Below are positions 1 to 7,581 of a DNA stretch of 55,386 nt, in pieces. Every line of letters starts with the position of its first letter. The first letter of the stretch is position 1. Below the pieces are notes generated by a model, which ran no database searches, was not told the DNA's origin, and worked only from the letters and a program-made list of their open reading frames with translations. The translations under genes were made by a program, and so were the position numbers. The DNA lies in assembly GCA_017416345.1 (NCBI GenBank), contig JAFQCR010000019.1, positions 1-55,386 on the forward strand, in the 5' to 3' direction. Origin of the DNA: Clostridia bacterium. Lineage in GTDB: Bacteria > Bacillota > Clostridia > Oscillospirales > Acutalibacteraceae.

Positions 1-882
1 GGTCAGAGCTGTTGTACTACCGAGCTTTTTGGCAAGCTCCGAAACGGCAATGGTGGTGGCCTGATGTGAGCCGCCGTTGATGTATATCTTCTTGCCCGAA
101 ACGGTGACCTTGTACTCGTCACGGCTTTCGATCTTGGTCACGTTGGGTCGCTGACAGTCGCCCACAATGATCTCATAATCGGCTTCGTCGGTCACGGTAT
201 CGTCGTTTATAGTGAGCTTATAACCCGTATTTTTGTAGGTTGTCTCAACAAACTTTTCAATCTCGGCATAGGTCAGATAAGAGGAATTGAGTCTCGGACG
301 AACGATGGAGAATTCACCAATACTTGCTCCGTTAATCGCAAAATCCACAAACTCTCCTTCGGGAGTATAGGTGTACTTTATGCCTGCAGTCTGCGGAGTT
401 TTCAGGAGATTCTGAACATAATAATCGGCCGCATTTTGCAAAGCGTCGTCACAGTTGCCGTAAATGACTATCTTTTTACCGACGGTACAGATAATATAGC
501 CATCCGAACGCTTGGTGACGTTTGCCTTGAACCACTCGCGCACCTTGGCCGTTTCGGGACGGTTGGTGTTGCCTATAAGAATTTCATAAACGTCGTCACC
601 TTTATTCGCATCGTCAACGTTTTTAATCGACACGCCGTGAGCAGCCTTAACCTGCTTAAACAGTGACGCTGCTACCGAAGTTTCGGCGTCGGTACTTTCT
701 TCGGGTCGGATAATGCGGTAGACCGACTCACCGTTGGCAACGTAATTGACGGCCTCGGTTGAGAAAATGTCGCCCTTGTCGGCAGAGCCGCCCGAAGCGG
801 TGCCGTCATTCGAGTCGCCGCCGCAACCGACAAACAGCGAAACGATCAAAGCAATGCAAAGAATGAATGAAAGTTTTTTCAA
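1..882 (-). CDS. Lipoprotein with tandem alpha/beta accessory domains (C-terminus outside window)
   Basis: The gene runs off the left edge, leaving 294 codons of the N-terminal part. I start it at a TTG at 882-880 because GGAAAGGAG lies 9 bases upstream and no ATG fits. The product opens with KKLSFILCIALIVSLFVGCG, a type II signal peptide with a lipobox Cys, so it should be a membrane-anchored exported lipoprotein. Two related segments follow. Each holds YEI(L/I)(V/I)G-(N/D)-x-RP, then an I-x-V/T-x-GKK-I-x-I-x-G strand and an Ala-rich helix. They resemble the GH20b-like alpha/beta accessory domain that precedes some glycosidase catalytic domains; that is an inference. The whole visible part is collinear with residues 1-310 of the GH16 lipoprotein at 4714-6480, so a catalytic domain probably lies beyond the edge. 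Confidence 0.85.
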   Translation of the reverse strand, partial: MKKLSFILCIALIVSLFVGCGGDSNDGTASGGSADKGDIFSTEAVNYVANGESVYRIIRPEESTDAETSVAASLFKQVKAAHGVSIKNVDDANKGDDVYEILIGNTNRPETAKVREWFKANVTKRSDGYIICTVGKKIVIYGNCDDALQNAADYYVQNLLKTPQTAGIKYTYTPEGEFVDFAINGASIGEFSIVRPRLNSSYLTYAEIEKFVETTYKNTGYKLTINDDTVTDEADYEIIVGDCQRPNVTKIESRDEYKVTVSGKKIYINGGSHQATTIAVSELAKKLGSTTALT

Positions 883-924
883 GATAAAGTGCTCCTTTCC
901 AAAAAGCATACAGTTTATAATCCT

Positions 925-953
925 ATTATACATTCGCAAATTTGCATTGTAAA
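925..953 (-). promoter_or_regulatory. Sigma-A promoter of the partial lipoprotein gene
   Basis: On the minus strand TTTACA (953-948) and TATAAT (930-925) are separated by exactly 17 bases, about 40 bases before the TTG start at 882. The GH16 paralogue has the same TTTACA-17-TATAAT arrangement. Confidence 0.7.
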
Positions 954-1032
954 TGCACTATACGATTATTTTTTGCACTGTATTGTCTTTTTAAAATATA
1001 AATACAATTTTTGCATTTTGTACCGCTTTTAT

Positions 1033-1066
1033 GCAAAAGCAAAACCGCAACAGATGACTGTTGCGG
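1033..1066 (-). terminator. Rho-independent terminator of the MBL hydrolase gene
   Basis: Minus strand: a perfect 9-bp stem, CCGCAACAG paired with CTGTTGCGG around a TCAT loop, followed by a T-rich stretch (TTTTGCTTTTGC), 8 bases after the stop codon of the gene at 1074-1949. Confidence 0.8.
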
Positions 1067-1073
1067 CAGTGTG

Positions 1074-1949
1074 TTAATTGTTTTTGCAAAGCTCTTTTTG
1101 TATCAGCTTTATCATGATGCTTGTGTTAAGCTCCATGGCGTCTCTGGGGTAAACATCCACAACAAAGCCGTGGTAAAATTTTTGGCGGAAATACTCCAGC
1201 GCATCGTTTTCATTGCCGCCGCTTTTGAGAATGCCGCATATCTTTTCGGCAACCTCGACCGAGGTGTTATAGCTTATCTTCAAAAAATCCTTGGTGTATT
1301 GCGGCTCAAGCAGGCCGTAGTGCGGCACCGCCATCTGCACGACCTCAAGCTGTTGCGCTTTTTTGATGGAGTCGAGCGCCGTTTGATAGCCGATAAGATA
1401 GGACGGCACCACGATGCCCTCGCCGCCGAAAACGCCCAGCGTTTCGGAATTTAAAAGCATTTTTTCTGCTTCAAGATAGTACCCGACCGAGCATCTTGTG
1501 TGTCCCGGCAGGTCAATGACGGTAAACTCCATATCGCCAAACCGCACGGTGTCACCGTCGCAAACGGCAATGTCGACCTTCAAATCATCTACAAGGTCAT
1601 CGTATTCACCCACGCCGCATTTGTCGGCAAATTTGCGGTCAAGCTCACGCATCAACCTCTTGGCCGACGGCTTTTGAAAAATACCTACGGCATATTCTCC
1701 TGCAACCACCTTGGCGGTGGGGTAATGTTTTAGAATATACGGAGTGCCAAGCGCATGGTCGTAGTGCGAATGGGTCAGCAGAATTGCCGCAAGCGGTCGG
1801 TCGGCCAAAGCAGTCTTGATGTTTTCGGCCACACGGTAGCCCGTGAAGGCAAAGCCTGTATCATACAGCACGGCGGTGGTGCCGTCATCTATCAAAAATG
1901 CGGCATCGCCCGGTACGGCACGCACGTCAATGACCCTGATATTGCTCAT
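1074..1949 (-). CDS. Metallo-beta-lactamase-fold hydrolase
   Basis: 291 residues. The signature THSHYDHALG (near residue 60) is the HxHxDH metal site of the metallo-beta-lactamase superfamily. A second His lies in DLPGHTRCSVG (near 150), an Asn/Glu in the segment NSETLGVFGG, and a further candidate metal His in AVPHYG (near 210). There is no signal peptide, so it should be a cytoplasmic binuclear metal hydrolase. The family covers glyoxalase II, lactonases and many enzymes of unknown substrate, and nothing here fixes the substrate. AGAGGG precedes the ATG at 1949. It is transcribed alone, with a terminator right after it and repeats upstream. Confidence 0.85.
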   Translation of the reverse strand: MSNIRVIDVRAVPGDAAFLIDDGTTAVLYDTGFAFTGYRVAENIKTALADRPLAAILLTHSHYDHALGTPYILKHYPTAKVVAGEYAVGIFQKPSAKRLMRELDRKFADKCGVGEYDDLVDDLKVDIAVCDGDTVRFGDMEFTVIDLPGHTRCSVGYYLEAEKMLLNSETLGVFGGEGIVVPSYLIGYQTALDSIKKAQQLEVVQMAVPHYGLLEPQYTKDFLKISYNTSVEVAEKICGILKSGGNENDALEYFRQKFYHGFVVDVYPRDAMELNTSIMIKLIQKELCKNN

Positions 1950-2017
1950 TTCGCAACCCTCTTTCTATCGGATCTTTATAATATATCACTTCGTAAATGA
2001 AATTTCAAGTGCAAAGC

Positions 2018-2347
2018 CTCGGGCGAACAGGAAAGCCCCTACGGTTAGGCGGATCGGTTTTGTAGGGTCGCATCACGATGCAACCGAGGGCGATTCGTGA
2101 ATCGCCCCTACGATGAGGTAAATTAATTTTTGTAGGGACAGGCGTCCTCGACTGTCCGCAAAGCCGTCTTATGGCGGCAGGAGCAACCTCTGACAGAGGC
2201 CGTCCCCCCTTTGTCGCTTTGCGACATTTCCCCCACGCCGTGGGGGAATCTTCCCTGCCCTACAATTTTTTGATGTTTTTGTAGGGAAGGCATTTATGCC
2301 TTCCGCAAAGCAGGCTTTAGGTGGGCGAACGCAGTTCGCCCCTACGG
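2018..2347. repeat. Composite intergenic repeat block 1
   Basis: Non-coding block of end-to-end hairpin modules. It includes gggcgattcgtgaatcgccc (2088-2107), ggaaggc-atttat-gccttcc, gggcgaac-gca-gttcgccc, and a roughly 80-base unit at about 2175-2262. That unit is the near-perfect reverse complement of 15815-15895. Many modules end in a (cc)cctac / gtagggg motif. Small open frames here are accidental. Confidence 0.8.
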
Positions 2348-2352
2348 TCAAC

Positions 2353-2438
2353 TGCGCAAAGCGCAATTTAGCTTTTGCGAAAGCAAAAATTTAGCTATGC
2401 GAAGCATAATTTAGCTGTTACGCAGCAACAATTTAGCT
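2353..2438. repeat. Mini-array: constant ATTTAGCT alternating with variable hairpins
   Basis: Four copies of ATTTAGCT are each preceded by a different short hairpin: TGCGC-AAA-GCGCA, TTTGC-GAAA-GCAAA, ATGC-GAA-GCAT and the weaker GTTACGCAGCAAC. The period is about 20-22 bases. It sits in the 3' intergenic region between the MBL gene and the FrhB-like gene. It does not code for protein and is not CRISPR-like, because the variable parts are all self-complementary. Confidence 0.8.
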
Positions 2439-2485
2439 CAAACTTTACATTCGGATGACACAGAAACCTTCATCACGGCAAACTT

Positions 2486-2531
2486 AAAAGCGCTATGTAT
2501 CCTGAATTAGGATGCATAGTGCTTTTTATTT
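2486..2531. terminator. Rho-independent terminator, bidirectional
   Basis: A long imperfect stem (AAAAGCGCTATGTATCCT against AGGATGCATAGTGCTTTT, loop GAATT) is followed on the plus strand by TTTTTATTTTT and on the minus strand by a shorter T run. It lies about 40 bases past the stop of the gene at 2570-3619. Confidence 0.75.
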
Positions 2532-2569
2532 TTCGAAAAACGATTTTAGAAATTTATCCTTAATGTAGT

Positions 2570-3619
2570 TTATTTTTTATCTCGGAAAAATATAAGCTGT
2601 TTCAAATGCCTTATTGCAGAAACGACCCAAGTCGTGTTCTTCAGGCGGTATCTGAGTCTTCCGCTACATTTCACGACAGCCTTATGAAGTCCTTCTGTAT
2701 CCAACAGACGGCCGAATTCTTCGCGTTTTTTAGTACGTTTCTTGTTTGCATAATACATTTCATTATGCTTTAACACATGATCTATATTCGCAGTGCTCAG
2801 GCAAAATGTTGTTCTGTCCAGCTTTGACATCAACCTGTTTCCTTTTTCGGTTCTGACAATAAAAACCGAAACACCCAGCGGATTAAATCGCACATCGTGT
2901 TTTGAAAGACCTCTGTAATCTCCTAATATCAGATCCGCCGGGTGGCCGTGTCCTTTAAACCTGCAATTGTAACAGGCTAACCGTGAATAAACACTCAAAG
3001 CATAGCCGTAATCCGAACGGTAAAAAGGCTCTTCGAATACTGTTCCGCTTGCAAATTCGGCGCGAACATACGCCTCGAGCCAAAAACCCTTTTTATGCCT
3101 TACCGTGAAGCTTATTATTTTTGAGTCAAAACGCTGTTCGAGGCTGTCGATATATTGAGCAGATACCTTTTGTGAGGTCGGCCCGTAGCAAATCAGTTCC
3201 GCTGTATATAATCCGGAGATGTCCGATCTTTGTGACAGAAGGTAGCTGTATAATGCTGAGACGGCGCAACCGACTCCTATAAAAAGCACTTCCGTGCTTT
3301 CTTTGAGCTTTTGGTATACCAGTGAATAAACACTTTGATATTCGTTGTTATAAAACACTCGTTTGTCGGTTTCGATATATTTCGATCCTTTAAGTTTTTC
3401 AAGATCTTCCATGCTTTCGGCACAGTAATACTCAGCCCTCTTGAAATTGTCGGTATATGCTACACCAAAAACACAGCCCCCGTTCCCGATGATCGCCTCT
3501 GCTAATGCCGAAGCGCCACCACCGGACGATGAATTCCTCAACTTGTCTTGGTTTACATAGTATCCCGAAAAGGCTCTGAGTTCATTGGGGACAAATACCG
3601 AATCATCTTGTTTGTGCAT
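2570..3619 (-). CDS. Coenzyme F420 hydrogenase/dehydrogenase beta subunit-like protein, lacking the ferredoxin part
   Basis: 349 residues from the ATG at 3619, which GGAG precedes by 7 bases; in-frame TTG codons further up are less well placed. The order of segments matches the FrhB/FdhB family: NSSSGGGASALAEAIIGNGG, GCVFGVAYTD, LKGSKYIET, an LFIGVGCAVSAL strand in place of the usual GTPCQ, ELICYGPTS, and LACYNCRFKGHGHPADLILGD near the C-terminus. These proteins are flavin/Fe-S reductases that often occur in polysaccharide or redox loci. The N-terminal two-[4Fe-4S] ferredoxin domain typical of many relatives is absent, as is the P-C-Q motif. This may be a degenerate or specialised form whose electron donor is unclear. 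It is divergent from the XRE regulator at 3782. Confidence 0.75.
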   Translation of the reverse strand: MHKQDDSVFVPNELRAFSGYYVNQDKLRNSSSGGGASALAEAIIGNGGCVFGVAYTDNFKRAEYYCAESMEDLEKLKGSKYIETDKRVFYNNEYQSVYSLVYQKLKESTEVLFIGVGCAVSALYSYLLSQRSDISGLYTAELICYGPTSQKVSAQYIDSLEQRFDSKIISFTVRHKKGFWLEAYVRAEFASGTVFEEPFYRSDYGYALSVYSRLACYNCRFKGHGHPADLILGDYRGLSKHDVRFNPLGVSVFIVRTEKGNRLMSKLDRTTFCLSTANIDHVLKHNEMYYANKKRTKKREEFGRLLDTEGLHKAVVKCSGRLRYRLKNTTWVVSAIRHLKQLIFFRDKK

Positions 3620-3679
3620 AAGCTTTCTCCGCAACAATGTTTTTTGAATATAAAATTCAAACTATAAGTTGATAAATCA

Positions 3680-3708
3680 ATTATACCCGAGTGTTATTCT
3701 TATGTCAA
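3680..3708 (-). promoter_or_regulatory. Consensus sigma-A promoter of the FrhB-like gene
   Basis: Minus strand: TTGACA (3708-3703), 17-base spacer, TATAAT (3685-3680). Both boxes match consensus perfectly. Confidence 0.85.
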
Positions 3709-3724
3709 GTTGAAAATTCCACTT

Positions 3725-3755
3725 TCGAACTGTTTAACGCTGTAGTAAAGTTCGA
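3725..3755. promoter_or_regulatory. Candidate operator in the FrhB/XRE divergent region
   Basis: TCGAAC (3725-3730) and GTTCGA (3750-3755) form an inverted repeat with about 25 bases between centres, upstream of the XRE gene and behind the divergent promoter. It may bind the adjacent regulator; this is inferred from position only. Confidence 0.4.
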
Positions 3756-3781
3756 TAATATTAGTGTAGAGGTGATGTGGA

Positions 3782-4108
3782 TTGGAACTTGATTATTCTC
3801 AGATTGGCAAAAGGATCGCCAGACGCAGAAAAGAACTGGGACTTAAGCAGGTCGAGGTGTGTGAACGCGCTGAAATCAACGACAAATATCTTTCTTGTAT
3901 CGAACGTGCAACGTCCATTCCATCCCTAGAGGTAATTATGAGATTGGCCATTGCGCTGGATACGACACCGGATGAGTTTTTGACTGGATGTATACGCTAT
4001 GAAAGCGATGAATGGCGTGATACGGCGGAGCTGTTGAGAGGAATGAACAGTGAACAGCTTAATCTTGCAAAGAGCTTTTTGACGTGGCTTTTACAGCAAA
4101 AGCTATGA
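3782..4108 (+). CDS. XRE-family transcriptional regulator
   Basis: 108 residues from a TTG start at 3782. GAGG lies 9 bases upstream and an in-frame stop just above excludes earlier starts. Residues 6-62 form a helix-turn-helix of the Cro/C1 type: IGKRIARRRKELGLKQVEVCE, then the recognition helix (INDKYLSCIER) and a typical third helix (SIPSLEVIMRLAIALDTTPDEFL). The C-terminal 40 residues are a short helical tail. It probably represses itself and possibly the divergent FrhB-like gene; an inverted repeat (3725-3755) lies between them. No inducer-binding domain is visible. Confidence 0.85.
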   Translation: MELDYSQIGKRIARRRKELGLKQVEVCERAEINDKYLSCIERATSIPSLEVIMRLAIALDTTPDEFLTGCIRYESDEWRDTAELLRGMNSEQLNLAKSFLTWLLQQKL

Positions 4109-4124
4109 TGATCATTGTGGCGTA

Positions 4125-4420
4125 GGGAGCGCTTTGGCACATTTACACCCTGTAAGGTTGACCGTAATTGCCTTCCCCTACGACAAGCCTTCATCAGATG
4201 TTTTGCCTTCCCCAGCGGAAGACTCTCCTATAAGATGGGAGAGATGTCTGCGAAGCAGACAGAGAGGGACGGTCCCCGTAAGGGGAAGGGGGACCGCGTT
4301 AGCGGTGGATGAGGAGAACACCGTCATACCTGACTGCAAATGATACAATACAGTCGGCTTCGACGGGAGCCATTGGCCTCCCCTACGACGGTAATGAATA
4401 ATTTTGAGCTTTAACACACC
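4125..4420. repeat. Composite intergenic repeat block 2
   Basis: Non-coding. Positions about 4172-4350 match the reverse complement of 15440-15562: the same CCCCTACGACAAGCC entry, GATGTTTTGCCTTCCCC, a GACCGCGTTAGCGGTGGATG core and a tail ending TGATACAATACAG. This copy carries about 55 extra bases (about 4220-4275) made of the hairpins CTCTCC-TATAAGAT-GGGAGAG and TGTCTGC-GAA-GCAGACA. Open frames across it are spurious. Confidence 0.8.
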
Positions 4421-4506
4421 GTCGGTGTCGATATGTGCTTTGCACTCGATATGTTTGCTTTCGCTAACTCGATATGCCTTCGGCTCGATATGTGCCGTTG
4501 CCACGC
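4421..4506. repeat. Mini-array: constant TCGATATG alternating with variable hairpins
   Basis: TCGATATG occurs at 4428, 4446, 4469 and 4485. The spacers fold as GTGC-TTT-GCAC, GTTTGC-TTTC-GCTAAC (one mismatch), GCC-TTC-GGC, and a last weaker GTGCCGTTGCCAC. The design matches 2353-2438, but with a different constant 8-mer. Bases 4507-4640 continue as further repeat modules, ending in gggcgattcgcggatcgccc. Confidence 0.8.
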
Positions 4507-4641
4507 TGACCCTCTCCGTCACGGCGGTGCCGTGCCACCTCTCCCCGAGGGAGAGGCTCCAAAAGGCTCTCCTTAAGGCATAAGCTCCCGATGAATGTCG
4601 GGTGAGAGGGTGCGGGCGATTCGCGGATCGCCCCTACATAC

Positions 4642-4676
4642 AAAAACTAAGCGGTTGAGATTGCTCTCAACCGCTT
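4642..4676 (-). terminator. Rho-independent terminator of the GH16 gene
   Basis: Minus strand: AAGCGGTTGAGA pairs with TCTCAACCGCTT around a short loop and is followed by AGTTTTTG. It starts about 40 bases after the stop codon at 4714. Confidence 0.9.
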
Positions 4677-4713
4677 GTGCGTTGGTTATTATGGAAAATC
4701 AAACGATTTCAGA

Positions 4714-6480
4714 TCATTGGGCATCGGCGCCGAATACCATCGTCTGCTTGCCGTCCTGGATCTGATATACGTACACCCAATCAACATAGTAAATACCGGT
4801 GTCGTTCCAGACCTCGGGGCCTGCGGTGGTGGGGTCGGCTCCGCCGGGAACCTCCTCAAAGCCGCATGCCAGCGAGATGCAGATGTCGGCCAGCTTGCCG
4901 AAGCACTCGGCATCGGTAGCCTTATCGCCCATGGTGTACTTGAAGAACGGTGTACCGTCGCAGGTAGCCCAGGCGACCTCATCGGTCCAGAACATACCGA
5001 AGGTGTGGAAATCGTCGTTAAACTTCTTGCCGTCGGGGCACTCCTTCTTCTTATCGGGATATTTTCCGCCGTCAAGCGAGGTGTGCTCTACGCCGAACTC
5101 TGCGGCTTCCAGACCCGGCCAGGTATGGAGGTTAAATGCATAGGTTCTGGAGTTTCCAAAGCACTCTGCAATATCTATTTCGGGACGTGATGAGCCGGAA
5201 TAATCGTTACAGCGCAGCCAAAGTGCCGTCCAGAAGCTGGGGCCGTCGGGAATCTTTGCACTGTACTCGATATAGCCGTAGGTAAACTTCATGCGCTCCA
5301 AGGAACGCAAAAAACCGCCGTAATAGGTCTGCTTTTCGTGGTCAACATAAGGATGGATCTGGAACATACCGTCGGCAACAAAAACGTGCTCGGGGTCAGT
5401 GGCACGGATGGCCTTATAGCCGCCAAAGCCCTTTTTGCCTGCGGTGGTCAACTGCCATTTGGTGGTGTCCAGACCGTTGACGTTGACGTGGTCGCCCGAA
5501 ATATCATCGAAATCATCCCAGAAGGTGGGGGTGTAATAGGTAGATTTGTCGTAATTTGCAACCGACTGGGCATAAGAGCCGTCCAGGCTGTCGGCATCTG
5601 CCCAAGCGCCCTTGGTCTTGATGAGCTTCATGAATTCCGAAACGGCCATGGTGGTAGCCTGATGCGAACCGCCGTTAAGAAATACCTTCTTGCCCGAAAC
5701 GGTTATCTTATACTTGTCACGGTCGTCGAGCTTGGTCACGTTGGGACGTGCGCAATCGCCGATGATAAGCTCATAATCGGTCTCCTTGGTCACGGTATCA
5801 TCCTTGATGTACATCAGATAACCGGTATGTTCAAGCACGGTTTCGACCAATCTTTCAACCTCGGCATAGGTCATATACGAGGAGTTTATGCGAGGGCGGA
5901 TGATGGTAAACTTGCCGAGCGGCACCCCGTTGACGGTAACATCGGCAAACTGACCCTCGGTCTTGTTGGTATACTTGATACCGTTTGCGACAGTTTCACC
6001 CTTAAAGTAATTTTCGTAGAAATACTTTGCGGCATCGGCCGTTGCGTAGTCGGTTGCACCGTAAATGACGATCTTCTTGCCGATGGTGCAGATGATATAG
6101 TCACGGTGGCGGCCGCCGATATTGGCCCACAGCCATTCCTTGGCCTGGGCCGATTCGGGACGGTTGGTGTCACCGACCAAGATCTCGTATTCGCCGGGAC
6201 TTTTAACAGCGTCGGTGATGTTCTTGGGCAAAACTCCCATCGACTTTTTATACTGCTGAAAAACCGTAAGCGCCGCATTGAAGACCTCGCTCGAAGCGTT
6301 TTCGGATTTAACAACAACATACTTTGCGTCACCGTTTGCATCCTTAAAGCTTACGGTGTCGGTCGAGAAAATACCGTCGCTTATGGGGTTGGAGTTGGTG
6401 GTTTCGGTCTCGTTGCCGCCGCAGCCCGCAAACATTGCGACCAGCAAAACAAGACACAGGATCAATGATAGCTTTTTCAT
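4714..6480 (-). CDS. GH16-family beta-glucanase lipoprotein
   Basis: 588 residues from the ATG at 6480, with GAGAGG upstream. MKKLSLILCLVLLVAMFAGC is a lipoprotein signal peptide with a lipobox, so the enzyme should sit on the outer face of the membrane. Residues about 30-310 hold two related alpha/beta segments (YEILVGDTNRPES and YELIIGDCARPN, each followed by a GKK strand), shared with the partial gene at 1-882. Residues about 313-588 form a GH16 jelly roll with EIDIAE near residue 433, the E-x-D-x-x-E catalytic motif of the beta-bulge (laminarinase-like) branch. Likely activity is endo-hydrolysis of beta-1,3 or mixed-linkage glucans. It has its own promoter and terminator, so it is monocistronic. 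Substrate is inferred from motif type only. Confidence 0.88.
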   Translation of the reverse strand: MKKLSLILCLVLLVAMFAGCGGNETETTNSNPISDGIFSTDTVSFKDANGDAKYVVVKSENASSEVFNAALTVFQQYKKSMGVLPKNITDAVKSPGEYEILVGDTNRPESAQAKEWLWANIGGRHRDYIICTIGKKIVIYGATDYATADAAKYFYENYFKGETVANGIKYTNKTEGQFADVTVNGVPLGKFTIIRPRINSSYMTYAEVERLVETVLEHTGYLMYIKDDTVTKETDYELIIGDCARPNVTKLDDRDKYKITVSGKKVFLNGGSHQATTMAVSEFMKLIKTKGAWADADSLDGSYAQSVANYDKSTYYTPTFWDDFDDISGDHVNVNGLDTTKWQLTTAGKKGFGGYKAIRATDPEHVFVADGMFQIHPYVDHEKQTYYGGFLRSLERMKFTYGYIEYSAKIPDGPSFWTALWLRCNDYSGSSRPEIDIAECFGNSRTYAFNLHTWPGLEAAEFGVEHTSLDGGKYPDKKKECPDGKKFNDDFHTFGMFWTDEVAWATCDGTPFFKYTMGDKATDAECFGKLADICISLACGFEEVPGGADPTTAGPEVWNDTGIYYVDWVYVYQIQDGKQTMVFGADAQ

Positions 6481-6514
6481 AAAGTTACCTCTCATAATAT
6501 ATTTTAACATTATA

Positions 6515-6543
6515 ATTATACACCACCGCCAACAGAGTGTAAA
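6515..6543 (-). promoter_or_regulatory. Sigma-A promoter of the GH16 gene
   Basis: Minus strand: TTTACA (6543-6538), 17-base spacer, TATAAT (6520-6515), 35 bases upstream of the ATG. Confidence 0.8.
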
Positions 6544-6586
6544 TAGCCAATTTATAAAAAGGTGACACAGTTTACGTGTGACATTG

Positions 6587-6616
6587 AAAAACGAGGGCGA
6601 ACGACCCTCGTTTTTT
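6587..6616 (-). terminator. Rho-independent terminator of the fucose operon
   Basis: Minus strand: AAAACGAGGG pairs with CCCTCGTTTT around a 7-base loop, beginning 2 bases after the stop codon of the gene at 6619. It closes the fuc operon. Confidence 0.9.
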
Positions 6617-6618
6617 GT

Positions 6619-7569
6619 TTAAGCGAAAAATGATTTCAAAAATTCCTCGTTGGTGCCGTCATATTCGGCCAAAGCAAGAAACTCCTTACCAAGCTGATTG
6701 CCCCAGCTATAGGTGATAAGTGTTTTACCGTCAAGCTCACATATATCAATGTCGCTGTTGTTACAGTCAACGGCATTTTCGATATAGTTAAGCTCTTCCT
6801 TTGTAAAACGTTCGGGGTGAATAACATTTTTGTCGTCGTGATCAGGCCACATAATCGGATTTACGGTGCCCATTTCAAAATCCTTGAGGTCACGGCTGCG
6901 GGCAATGTACGGCACCCAACGGTGGTAGGGTGCTGCAAATAAACAGATAATATAATAATATCCGTCGCAATACCTGATGCACGGACAAGCCGAATAACGA
7001 TCCCTTGTAAAGGAATGCTCCATCATATCAAGCAGTGTCCAGCTTATAAGGTCGTCCGACACGGCGAACACGCAGGTGAACGGGTTACCCACGACGGGGT
7101 TTTTGCCGCCTATTTCAATGGCCATAACATATTTTCCGTCAGCCTTGCAGACCGAGGTGTTGTAAAGCTTTATGTCCTCGGGGAAGGTGAGTGCCGTGCT
7201 TTGCTCCCAATCTTTAAGATCGGAGGAAACAAAGGTGTCCAGCACATTTCCGCCACCGCCGCCACGTGTTCCGTGAACGTACATCTTATCGCCTTCGGCT
7301 ATGCAACAGCCAAACGAGTGGTCGTCGGCAAACTCAAAAAGCGGCTGTTCGGTTTTTGCATCGACGAAATGATAACAACCGGTTTCTCTGGTTATGCCGC
7401 CCGCTTTACCGTAATCAGAATTTCTGACCCACTCAAAGCGAAGCAGCTTGCCCTTCCATACAACAGGCGTGCTTTCAACAACGTTTACCTTGACCGTGCC
7501 GAGCTTTTGTAATGTCTTGCATCTCGGCGTTTTGGCATTTCTTAACCGTTCCAAATGATCCTTTATCAT
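6619..7569 (-). CDS. Five-bladed beta-propeller glycosidase-like protein of the fucose locus
   Basis: 316 residues without a signal peptide. Repeated short blades with WKGKLLRFEWV, FVSSDLKDWEQS, FAVSDDLISWTLLD and IARSRDLKDFE are typical of the GH32/GH43/GH130-type propeller folds. The C-terminal NSDIDICELDGKTLITYSWGNQ supplies acidic residues, but I cannot assign a catalytic triad. It is the last gene of the fucI-fucU operon, 12 bases after FucU, and directly precedes the terminator. This argues for a role in intracellular handling of fucosylated oligosaccharides. Alternatives are a lyase-like propeller or a non-catalytic sugar-binding protein. Confidence 0.65.
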   Translation of the reverse strand: MIKDHLERLRNAKTPRCKTLQKLGTVKVNVVESTPVVWKGKLLRFEWVRNSDYGKAGGITRETGCYHFVDAKTEQPLFEFADDHSFGCCIAEGDKMYVHGTRGGGGGNVLDTFVSSDLKDWEQSTALTFPEDIKLYNTSVCKADGKYVMAIEIGGKNPVVGNPFTCVFAVSDDLISWTLLDMMEHSFTRDRYSACPCIRYCDGYYYIICLFAAPYHRWVPYIARSRDLKDFEMGTVNPIMWPDHDDKNVIHPERFTKEELNYIENAVDCNNSDIDICELDGKTLITYSWGNQLGKEFLALAEYDGTNEEFLKSFFA

Positions 7570-7581
7570 AAAATTCCTCCG

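Noticed and set aside
2353-2438. CRISPR-like array
   Set aside because: Constant words are only 8 bases and the variable parts are self-complementary hairpins of 10-16 bases, not spacers. No cas gene is nearby.
2570-3637. TTG at 3637 as start of the FrhB-like gene
   Set aside because: The ATG at 3619 has GGAG at proper spacing; the TTG has no ribosome site.
4115-4522. Short open frames in the repeat block (both strands)
   Set aside because: They lie across hairpin modules repeated elsewhere without frame conservation and lack ribosome sites.
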